Source: Chloroflexota bacterium (GTDB lineage Bacteria; Chloroflexota; Dehalococcoidia; UBA1127; JACQUN01). From it: a stretch of DNA of 7,190 bases. The translations under genes were made by a program, and so were the position numbers. The notes below the pieces were generated by a model. It searched no databases, was not told the DNA's origin, and worked only from the letters and a program-made list of their open reading frames with translations. Of this stretch, positions 1 to 4,641 are shown piece after piece. The first letter of the stretch is position 1. Each line of letters begins with the position of its first letter. Where the stretch lies: positions 1 through 7,190 of the forward strand of contig JACQUN010000168.1 in assembly GCA_016210285.1 (NCBI GenBank). Direction: 5' to 3'.

Positions 1-36
1 GATGTGAGCCTTGCGGATGCACTCCCTTTTGCTGGG

Positions 37-88
37 GGCGGGGCCGCTCCGCTGGGGGGAGGGCAATCACAGCGGGCACGGCCCCACC
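37..88 (-). repeat. Hairpin repeat, copy 1 (C-rich loop), downstream of the selenoprotein gene
   Basis: This copy is related to the one at 1392-1442. A 26-base core (40-65) is identical to 1395-1420, and both end in gccccacca on the plus strand. Read on the minus strand it folds into an outer stem GGTGGGGCCG/CGGCCCCGCC, with one G.U pair, and an inner stem CCGCTG/CAGCGG around a C-rich loop containing TGCCCTCCCC. It starts 64 bases after the selenoprotein stop codon. No U-run follows, so it is not a classical intrinsic terminator. It could be a 3'-UTR RNA structure or a small palindromic mobile repeat. Confidence 0.6.
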
Positions 89-101
89 ATGCGAGGGGTG
101 A

Positions 102-115
102 CCCCGTGTCCGGGG
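102..115 (-). terminator. Small GC hairpin after the selenoprotein gene
   Basis: CCCCG / CGGGG arms around a 4-base loop lie 37 bases past the stop codon at 152. There is no U-run, so termination activity is uncertain. It may act together with the larger hairpin at 37-88. Confidence 0.25.
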
Positions 116-151
116 CTTGCTGTCTCAGCGCTCTTCTTTGCGGCCCCCCCT

Positions 152-655
152 CTAGCGCACCTTGTCGCGTCGGCTAAGGTACTCCTGCCACCACCCTTCT
201 TGCCACTCTGGGCGGGCCTTGTCCTCTGCCAGGACATCTCCGAGCTGCTCCAGGGTAAATCGGACCAGCTCAGCGCAGCGATACACGCGCTGGCGGTTGG
301 CGAAATCGTCTTTCCAGGGCGCGGTAATGTCGCCGCACTGGGTCGTGCCGAAGCGGGCCTGGAACCGGTCCAGGATCGCCTTGGTGCGGGCGTAGGCTTC
401 CCTGGGGGCGGTTCCTGTGGGTTCTGTGCTGCCGTGCTTCAGGCCCACGGCCATGGCAGCGGCGGTGAGGCAGCCGCATATATTCTTGGAGAGGCCCACC
501 CCGCCTCCGAAGGAGGAAGCAGCCTTCACGAGCTCCTCAGGGACGACATCCAGCGCCCCGGCCTCCTTGAGACCAAGGAGGACAGATTGCGCTCAGTTAT
601 ACTTACCGGTGACGAAGATGTCCACGGCATACGGACGCTTCGGTTCCTGTGTCAT
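152..655 (-). CDS. C-GCAxxG-C-C family redox protein, probable selenoprotein (TGA at 593-595 read as selenocysteine)
   Basis: Predicted 167-residue soluble redox protein of the C-GCAxxG-C-C family (PF09719 type), which has four conserved cysteines and is usually about 140 residues; the substrate is unknown. The frame opens at ATG 655-653, with AGGAGG five bases upstream, and crosses an in-frame TGA at codon 21 (595-593). The context is TGKYN-U-AQSVL, where cysteine-containing relatives typically read GYNC-AQAV. The same frame continues with the family's FGGG (49-52), a CG-containing motif ICGCLTAA (C60, C62), then C107 (TTQCGD) and C127 (YRCAEL). Conserved family sequence on both sides of the TGA in one frame argues against a frameshift or an upstream unrelated peptide. 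A SECIS-like hairpin follows the TGA (separate entry). A start at GTG 529 would give a 125-residue protein lacking the first redox residue. The third position of the CGA-x-x-G motif is Cys and the last is Ala here. The rival reading is a nonsense-mutated pseudogene. Confidence 0.85.
553..595 (-). promoter_or_regulatory. Bacterial SECIS element with the selenocysteine UGA codon
   Basis: The TGA occupies 595-593. After 11 bases comes a perfect 8-bp stem, CCTCCTTG (581-574) and CAAGGAGG (569-562), closing the loop GTCT (573-570). The apical GGUCU matches the GGUCU of the E. coli fdhF SECIS loop that SelB recognises. The loop begins 20 bases after the UGA, within the usual bacterial range, and has a G beside its start. 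A lower GCGC/GCGC stem (592-589 with 556-553) can extend the structure over an internal loop. The 8-bp stem has no bulged U, unlike fdhF. Confidence 0.8.
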
Positions 656-694
656 CTCCCCCTCCTGCTCGTGATTGCATTGCAGTCTGCCTGG

Positions 695-723
695 AGTATG
701 GCACAACCCCACGGCGGTGTCCA
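695..723 (-). promoter_or_regulatory. Predicted sigma70-type promoter of the selenoprotein gene
   Basis: TGGACA (723-718), a 17-base spacer and CATACT (700-695), with a TG one base before the -10 (extended -10). It lies 39 bases upstream of the ATG at 655. This suggests the gene can be transcribed apart from the stress-protein gene upstream. Confidence 0.5.
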
Positions 724-728
724 GGCCC

Positions 729-748
729 ATGCCCTCCGCCCGGGGCAT
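729..748 (-). terminator. Inverted repeat downstream of the universal stress protein gene
   Basis: ATGCCC / GGGCAT arms (6 bp) with an 8-base loop lie about 27 bases past the Usp stop. A T-tract is missing. It is a possible weak terminator separating Usp from the selenoprotein promoter just downstream. Confidence 0.25.
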
Positions 749-774
749 CGGCGTGGCGAGGTGAGCGGGAGCTC

Positions 775-1272
775 CTAGTCTCCTGCCCGCCCTTTCTGGG
801 GAAGGGACTTCCCCGGGTCTCCCTCCGCCTGGCCACGGGCCGCGCTCAGGGCCAGGACCGCCACCGGGCTCCGCCTCAGCACTGCCTCTGCCACGCTGCC
901 AAAGAGCAGGCGCGAGAGCCCGGAGCGGCCGTGGGTGGACATGGCGATGAGGTCAACCCCCAGGGTCTTGGCACGCTCCACAATGATCTCCGCCGGATTG
1001 CCAAACTCCACGCGGGTCGTTACCAGATACCCCTTGCCTCGCAGGGCTGTCGCCAGGGTCTCGACATACTCTTCTGCTTCAGCAGCCAGCACCTCTCTTG
1101 GTACACCAACGGCGTAGGTTCCCAGCCCGCCTTCTCCCGCAACAGGGACAGCGGCGTGCACAGGGGCGACTCTCAGAAGGACCAGGTCAATGTCCTGCGG
1201 CAGGAGCCGCTCCAGGTAGGTGATGATGGACTCCGATAGGGTTGACCCGTCCAGAGGGACCAGGATTCTCAT
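775..1272 (-). CDS. Universal stress protein (UspA family), single domain
   Basis: Cytoplasmic stress protein of 165 residues with one Usp alpha/beta domain. The N-terminus MRILVPLDGS (1-10) is the first strand and nucleotide-binding Asp loop. VDLIAMSTHGRSGLSR (106-121) followed by FGSVAE (124-129) gives the x2-G-x9-G-S signature of ATP-binding Usp proteins, with Ser instead of the first Gly, then the closing strand SPVAVLAL (135-142). The tail after 143 is polar and probably disordered. ATG 1272-1270 is chosen because AGGAGG lies six bases upstream and the protein then begins exactly at the first strand. The 31-residue in-frame extension upstream is Arg/Pro-rich and unlike the family. Usp proteins bind ATP or act in survival under stress; the specific trigger cannot be read here. 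It lies between the doxX and selenoprotein genes on the same strand. Confidence 0.93.
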   Translation of the reverse strand: MRILVPLDGSTLSESIITYLERLLPQDIDLVLLRVAPVHAAVPVAGEGGLGTYAVGVPREVLAAEAEEYVETLATALRGKGYLVTTRVEFGNPAEIIVERAKTLGVDLIAMSTHGRSGLSRLLFGSVAEAVLRRSPVAVLALSAARGQAEGDPGKSLPQKGRAGD

Positions 1273-1364
1273 GGGAACCTCCTCTTGCCCGGCGAGTCGG
1301 ACTGCCTTGATGTCCAGCCCTGCTCCTGTTCGAGGCGGCGCCCGGCGTAGCGGCGCAGGGCGCA

Positions 1365-1376
1365 CCCGCTAGCGGG
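1365..1376. repeat. Perfect 12-bp palindrome CCCGCTAGCGGG
   Basis: A fully self-complementary 12-mer lies in the gap between the doxX and Usp genes, about 93 bases upstream of the Usp start. It could be a regulator site or part of a transcript hairpin; nothing in the sequence decides between them. Confidence 0.3.
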
Positions 1377-1391
1377 CCGTCGCTATTGGGA

Positions 1392-1442
1392 GGTGGGGCC
1401 GCTCCGCTGGGGGGAGGGCATCTCAGCAGGAGCAGCCCCACC
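1392..1442 (-). repeat. Hairpin repeat, copy 2 (C-rich loop), downstream of the doxX-like gene
   Basis: Second copy of the element at 37-88, starting 16 bases after the DoxX stop codon. On the minus strand GGTGGGGCTGCTCC pairs with GGAGCGGCCCCACC (14 bp, one U.G pair). After a one-base bulge, GCTG pairs with CAGC around a loop containing TGCCCTCCCC. The 5' arm differs from copy 1 while the 3' arm core and loop are the same, yet both fold. The U.G pair becomes a C.A mismatch on the plus strand, which favours function in the minus-strand RNA. Confidence 0.65.
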
Positions 1443-1458
1443 AGAAGTAGACGCCGTA

Positions 1459-2082
1459 TCAGGGGTTCGACCGTGGCAGGTCGGTCGGCGCGCTCCTTTC
1501 AGCCGCACGCTTTCTGCCCAACCCGAAGATCGCGCCCGGCTGCCAGGGCGTGCCCAGGGCGGGGAGCAGCACGCGGTCAACGCCCCACCACCCTGCCGTC
1601 TTCCAGGCGAGGATGAGCAGGACCGCCAGAGCGAACATCACCGGGTTGGTGCTGCTCGACCCGGCCAGCATGAAGTTGAAGTTCATCAGGGCGCCGAACA
1701 GGGCGGCGATGCCCACAAACGCCCCGGTCACCAGGGCAATGCCTATGAGAAGCTCGCCGTAGGTGACCAGCTTGGCGAACCACCCGTAGTGCCCCCCGTT
1801 GTACAGGAACTCGATGAAGTCGCGGTACCACCCGTAGGTGATAGGTGGCCGGCCCTTGTCAGGAACCACGATGGCCCGCTCCCAGAACCCCTTCAGGGTA
1901 GCTCCGGTGTCCACCCAGTTGGGGTTGCCAAGCTTGTTGCTGGCGGCGCTGATCCATTGCCATCCGACATAGACCCGGGCGATGAGCCAGAGCCACGCCC
2001 ACTCCGGCTGGCTGAACAGGGCCCGCGCGAAGGACGGGTCCTGAAAGATGGTGACTGCCTTTTCCCGTAGTTGGGTTGCCAT
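1459..2082 (-). CDS. DoxX family integral membrane protein
   Basis: Membrane protein of 207 residues with about four transmembrane segments: roughly 29-49 (AWLWLIARVYVGWQWISAAS), 101-120 (GELLIGIALVTG, the family's most typical stretch), 121-141 and 146-168 (NPVMFALAVLLILAWKTAGW). The segment 50-100 between the first two is a long loop, larger than in minimal DoxX proteins and similar to the longer thiosulfate:quinone oxidoreductase-like members. The C-terminal 20 residues are basic and polar. DoxX proteins are linked to quinone-coupled sulfur oxidation in Acidianus and to a redox-defence membrane complex in mycobacteria; no partner subunit (DoxD/DoxA or SseA/SodA) is visible here, so the activity stays open. 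ATG 2082-2080 was chosen because GGAGG lies eight bases upstream; the 8-residue extension reads MPGRRRLR and lacks support. It is 131 bases downstream of the HTH gene on the same strand. Confidence 0.88.
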   Translation of the reverse strand: MATQLREKAVTIFQDPSFARALFSQPEWAWLWLIARVYVGWQWISAASNKLGNPNWVDTGATLKGFWERAIVVPDKGRPPITYGWYRDFIEFLYNGGHYGWFAKLVTYGELLIGIALVTGAFVGIAALFGALMNFNFMLAGSSSTNPVMFALAVLLILAWKTAGWWGVDRVLLPALGTPWQPGAIFGLGRKRAAERSAPTDLPRSNP

Positions 2083-2192
2083 CCTGAGCCTCCTTCTGCC
2101 TGGCAAACCCGGGAATCACCTCCCAGGCTGGATTTGACCGCTCTTGGGCTCCCTCCCGCCATGTGCCAGCAACGCCCTCTTCCTGCTGCTCG

Positions 2193-2209
2193 GGGCTACA
2201 TGACAGCCC
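2193..2209 (-). terminator. Weak hairpin after the HTH gene
   Basis: GGGCT / AGCCC arms with a 7-base loop, five bases past the stop codon of the HTH gene. The stem is short and has no T-tract. It may attenuate rather than stop transcription into doxX. Confidence 0.2.
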
Positions 2210-2213
2210 GTCC

Positions 2214-2447
2214 CTAGGTTGAGCTGGTGCTGGGCGAGAACACGCGTTGCGAAGGCTCACGACCCACCTCCCTTCTACCGTTCTCCACAATGCGTTGGAT
2301 GGCTTCTTGAGGGAAGCGGTACTGCCCCCCGAGCGTGACGATGTGCGGGAGTTTCCCTTCCCGGGCCCAGCGGGTAACCGTGTGGGCCGAGACCCCGAAG
2401 AAGGATGCCACCTCCGCTCTCGTCAGGAACCCCGTTTTGTTCTCCAC
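2214..2447 (-). CDS. Small helix-turn-helix DNA-binding protein (BldC/excisionase family, MerR-like fold)
   Basis: A 77-residue protein that is almost entirely a winged HTH. FLTRAEVASFFGVSAHTVTRW (7-27) is the helix-turn-helix, EGKLPHIVTLGG (30-41) the turn and wing, and QYRFPQEAIQRIVE (42-55) the last strand and helix. This is the pattern of the BldC/excisionase DNA-binding domain; a hydrophilic tail follows. GTG 2447-2445 is preferred as start, with AGAGG seven bases upstream. A longer open frame reaches back to 2726, but it runs through the predicted promoter, the direct repeats and the hairpin-rich repeat, and its translation has no domain. The family includes one-domain regulators and phage excisionases; no integrase is nearby, so a regulator is more likely. 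It may autoregulate and control doxX downstream. Confidence 0.8.
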   Translation of the reverse strand: MENKTGFLTRAEVASFFGVSAHTVTRWAREGKLPHIVTLGGQYRFPQEAIQRIVENGRREVGREPSQRVFSPSTSST

Positions 2448-2465
2448 CTCACAACCTCTGATGAT

Positions 2466-2494
2466 AGTATACCCCAGGGACAAAGAGGACAAAA
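2466..2494 (-). promoter_or_regulatory. Predicted promoter of the HTH gene
   Basis: The -10 is TATACT (2471-2466), five of six consensus bases. The -35 is poor: TTTTGT at 2494-2489 with a 17-base spacer, or TTGTCC at 2492-2487 with 15. It sits about 18 bases upstream of the GTG start, giving a very short leader and supporting the short form of the protein. A weak -35 overlapping direct repeats suggests activator-dependent or autoregulated transcription. Confidence 0.45.
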
Positions 2495-2504
2495 GAGGCA
2501 AATA
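2477..2504. promoter_or_regulatory. Three head-to-tail repeats of (G/A)GGACAAAG type
   Basis: Plus-strand units are GGGACAAAG (2477-2485), AGGACAAAAG (2486-2495) and a degenerate AGGCAAATA (2496-2504). They are spaced 9-10 bases, about one helical turn, and cover the -35 region of the HTH gene. BldC-family proteins are known to bind direct repeats head to tail, so this is a candidate operator for the neighbouring gene product. Confidence 0.4.
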
Positions 2505-2524
2505 CATCATGTCCTCTGATGTAT
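2502..2524. promoter_or_regulatory. Inverted repeat ATACATCA...TGATGTAT
   Basis: 8-bp arms (2502-2509 and 2517-2524) are separated by 7 bases, upstream of the HTH gene promoter. The sequence is AT-rich compared with its surroundings. It could be a binding site for a dimeric regulator; no regulator is assigned. Confidence 0.35.
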
Positions 2525-2578
2525 ATGCATCAGTCATCAGGGGCATCTGGGGGTCTGCCCTGGAGTAGGCGGTGGTGA

Positions 2579-2751
2579 CTAGCAACCTGTTGAAAAAGGG
2601 GTGATCAGAGGGGCGAAGCCCCTTTGACGGGGGTCTGGGGGTGTCCCCCAGATACAATTTACCCCCCCTCCTGGCCAGAGCCTGTCCTGAGCCTGGCGAA
2701 GGAAAGGGGGGCAGGGAGATGGTCAAAAAGGGTTTTTCATCAACCTGCTAG
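2579..2751. repeat. Hairpin-rich, MITE-like intergenic repeat with imperfect terminal inverted ends
   Basis: The ends are CTAGCA (2579-2584) and TGCTAG (2746-2751), and the inner end sequences TTGAAAAA and TTTTTCATCAA also mirror each other imperfectly. Inside are GGGGC/GCCCC (2610-2622), a perfect TCTGGGGG/CCCCCAGA hairpin (2634-2652), and long mirrored runs of C (from 2662) and G (to 2711) around a CCTGTCCTGAGCCTGG segment. That last type of sequence is common as an intergenic repeat in environmental bacterial genomes. No ORF is supported inside. The right end includes the stop codon of the PAS-LuxR gene. Hairpin ends with T and A runs may also act as a two-way terminator. Confidence 0.5.
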
Positions 2752-3446
2752 AGGAGGCCGCTTCGGAAAGCGGAGGTGACGGCCTCCAGGCGGGTGTGCG
2801 CGTTCAGCTTGGCCAGGATATGCTGAATGTGGTTTCGCACGGTGGTGGGGCTGAGCACCAGACGCTCTGCGATCACGCCGGTGCTTTCCCCCCGGGCCAA
2901 AAGGCCCAGGACTTGCCGCTCGCGGCCGGAGAGAGCCGCCGGCGGTTTGGCCTTCGGCGAGAGGGGCTGCATGGGCGGCGGGTCCAGGGGTGGGGTGTTT
3001 TTCAAAAAGGAGGCGAGGCGCTGTACCGTCCTCTTTGCTTCCTCCTCCTCAGTGGCGTCGCGGAAGATGTGCACCAGGCTGCTCAGCTCCCTGGGTTCTG
3101 CCGGGAGCAGGACGTGGGTGATGCTCATCCATCGGGGTTGACCCGCCCGGGTCGTGGCAAGCACCGTCTGCGAAGGGGCAACCTTGCTTTGCCGGGCCAT
3201 CAGAATAGCAAAGCAGTTGGCGGCGCAGGCGGCCCGCTCCTCTTGCATGCCCCCCATAACCTCGTAGCACCGCTTTCCCAGCACCTCCGAGGCTGGCCAC
3301 CCCAGCATCTCCTCGGCATGTCGGTTCCACACGACAATCCGCTGGTTCAGGTCCACTGCGTAGACCCCATCGCTCCCCTCGGCCAGCGTCTCCAGAATAT
3401 CGCCTCGTCTACGCAGATATACCACCATGTCCTCCCCCAGCAACAT
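2748..3446 (-). CDS. PAS domain sensor with LuxR-type HTH (transcriptional regulator)
   Basis: One-component cytoplasmic regulator of 232 residues without membrane segments. A PAS domain covers about 17-132 (DGVYAVDLNQRIVVWNRHAEEMLGW, then EVLGKRCYEV, ending SSLVHIFRDATEEEEAKR). A Pro-rich linker (151-169) leads to a LuxR/GerE HTH (171-232) with LSGRERQVLGLLARGEST and SPTTVRNHIQHILAKLNAHTR. The PAS core carries C60, C74 and C78, spaced like the cysteines in a recurrent PAS-LuxR subfamily, so a metal, haem or redox signal is possible but unproven. There is no receiver domain. ATG 3446 has AGGAGG 11 bases upstream, which is rather far; the internal ATG 3428 or adjacent GTG is an alternative. 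The C-terminus AFRSGLL is typical, so the repeat touching its stop codon has not truncated it. It is divergent from the E1 operon, its most likely target. Confidence 0.9.
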   Translation of the reverse strand: MLLGEDMVVYLRRRGDILETLAEGSDGVYAVDLNQRIVVWNRHAEEMLGWPASEVLGKRCYEVMGGMQEERAACAANCFAILMARQSKVAPSQTVLATTRAGQPRWMSITHVLLPAEPRELSSLVHIFRDATEEEEAKRTVQRLASFLKNTPPLDPPPMQPLSPKAKPPAALSGRERQVLGLLARGESTGVIAERLVLSPTTVRNHIQHILAKLNAHTRLEAVTSAFRSGLL

Positions 3447-3478
3447 GAAGGGTAAGCCCTCCTGTACCCCTCCCTACC

Positions 3479-3507
3479 ATTATCTATCAGCTTCCCGCGT
3501 GGGGCAA
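3479..3507 (-). promoter_or_regulatory. Predicted promoter of the PAS-LuxR gene
   Basis: TTGCCC (3507-3502), a 17-base spacer and GATAAT (3484-3479), 32 bases upstream of the ATG at 3446. The -35 box lies inside the palindrome at 3501-3513, so a protein bound there would block or modulate this promoter. Confidence 0.5.
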
Positions 3508-3513
3508 TGCCCC
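3501..3513. promoter_or_regulatory. Palindrome GGGGCAATGCCCC between divergent promoters
   Basis: A perfect 6-1-6 palindrome. It overlaps the -35 of the leftward PAS-LuxR promoter and lies 20 bases upstream of the -35 of the rightward E1 promoter. This is the expected place for an autoregulating activator of a divergent operon. LuxR-type proteins often bind imperfect palindromes, so the PAS-LuxR protein itself is the first candidate. Confidence 0.4.
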
Positions 3514-3532
3514 CTGCTACGCCTTCTCCGCC

Positions 3533-3560
3533 TTGACACCGATGCTGGTGGTGCTAGGAT
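3533..3560 (+). promoter_or_regulatory. Predicted sigma70 promoter of the E1 operon
   Basis: A consensus TTGACA (3533-3538), a 16-base spacer and TAGGAT (3555-3560) preceded by TGC (extended -10). The expected start is near 3567, giving a leader of about 40 bases before the ATG at 3609. The near-consensus elements suggest a fairly strong basal promoter. Confidence 0.7.
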
Positions 3561-3608
3561 GAGGGCATCATGTGACTCGTTGCGCTGGGCACGCTGAAGG
3601 GGGCAGCC

Positions 3609-4613
3609 ATGCTGGAGATCACCCGCGAGAAGCTCCTCTGGATGTACCGGACTATGGCGACCATCCGAAGCTTCGAGGAGCGGGCGCTCCTGGAGGTGAC
3701 ATCCCGCCGCACCTTCGGCGGCGCCCACTCGTCGGCGGGGCAGGAGGCAGTCCCCACTGGCATCTGCGCTCACCTGACGGAGCAGGACTCCATTGCCAGC
3801 ACCCATCGCGGGCACGGCCACTGCATTGCCAAGGGGGTGGACCCGCGCCAGATGATGGCGGAGCTCTTCGGGAGGGTTACTGGCACCAACAAGGGCAAGG
3901 GCGGCTCTATGCACATCGCCGATATGTCGAAGGGGATGCTGGGGGCCAACGGTGTCGTCGGGGCCAGCATCCCCGTGGCGGTGGGCGCAGCGTTGAAGGC
4001 AAGGGTCATGGGTGAGGACAATGTGGCGGTTGCCTTCTTTGGGGATGGCGCATCCAACCAGGGTATCCTCCACGAGAGCATGAACCTGGCGGCCATCTGG
4101 AAGCTGCCGGTGCTCTTCGTCTGCGAGAACAATCAGTACGCCGAGTCCACCCCCGCCGAGTACGCCCTGGCGGGAAACAGCGTTGCCAACCGGGCGCCAG
4201 GCTATGGGATGCCAGCAAGCGTTGTGGATGGCATGGACGTTCTTGCCGTGTACGACGCGGCTGGGGAGGCCGTTGGCAGGGCGCGGGCCGGGCAGGGGCC
4301 GACGCTCCTGGAGTGCAAGACCTACCGCTACTACGGCCACTACGCCGGCGACAACCCCAGGACCTATCGAAGCGAGGAGGAGGAGCGCGCCTGGCGCGAC
4401 AGGGATCCGCTCCTGGTGTTTCGCCAGCGCGTGGCCGGGGAGCGGCTGCTGGCCCCGGCGGAGCTGGACGCCGTTGACCGGGAGGTGGCGGAGCTTATGG
4501 AGGAGGCGGTGCGCTTCGCCGACGCAAGCCCCCTGCCGCCCCCCGAGGAGCTGTACACCGACGTCTACGTCTCCTACCCCCTGGAGCTGCTGAAGCGCGG
4601 CGCGGGGATGTAG
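3609..4613 (+). CDS. acoA: Thiamine-diphosphate-dependent 2-oxo acid/acetoin dehydrogenase E1 component, alpha subunit
   Basis: A 334-residue alpha chain of an alpha2beta2 E1 enzyme, which decarboxylates (or cleaves) a 2-oxo substrate on thiamine diphosphate and passes the acyl group to the lipoyl arm of E2. Visible motifs are THRGHGHCIAKG (65-76), GKGGSMHIAD (96-105), LGANGVVGASIP (111-122), and the ThDP/Mg motif from GDGASNQG (145-152) to ENNQYA (173-178). The loop TYRYYGHYAGD (238-248) corresponds to the conserved His-containing loop of E1 alpha chains. Length is normal. The STHRGHGHCIAKG and LGANG-VGAS stretches resemble acetoin dehydrogenase AcoA more than mitochondrial-type PDH, but a pyruvate or branched-chain substrate cannot be excluded. 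ATG 3609 has GAAGGGGG about seven bases upstream. It is first in the operon, 28 bases before E1 beta. No lipoyl E2 or E3 gene follows. Confidence 0.93.
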   Translation: MLEITREKLLWMYRTMATIRSFEERALLEVTSRRTFGGAHSSAGQEAVPTGICAHLTEQDSIASTHRGHGHCIAKGVDPRQMMAELFGRVTGTNKGKGGSMHIADMSKGMLGANGVVGASIPVAVGAALKARVMGEDNVAVAFFGDGASNQGILHESMNLAAIWKLPVLFVCENNQYAESTPAEYALAGNSVANRAPGYGMPASVVDGMDVLAVYDAAGEAVGRARAGQGPTLLECKTYRYYGHYAGDNPRTYRSEEEERAWRDRDPLLVFRQRVAGERLLAPAELDAVDREVAELMEEAVRFADASPLPPPEELYTDVYVSYPLELLKRGAGM

Positions 4614-4641
4614 AAACTCCATCCGTCTGAAGGAGGTCCCC

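Noticed and set aside
593..595. Reading the in-frame TGA as a disabling mutation (pseudogene)
   Set aside because: The TGA falls precisely on the redox cysteine position, a SECIS-like hairpin follows, and the rest of the frame is intact and conserved.
11..778. 255-residue plus-strand frame across the selenoprotein region
   Set aside because: It opposes the selenoprotein gene, spans its promoter and both downstream hairpins, and has no ribosome site or domain.
2150..2185. Sigma54-like TGGCAC upstream of doxX
   Set aside because: The matching TTGC element at the required spacing is absent.
2448..2726. N-terminal extension of the HTH protein up to an ATG at 2726
   Set aside because: It would cover the TATACT -10, the direct repeats and the hairpin repeat, and encodes no domain. 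The GTG at 2447 has its own ribosome site.
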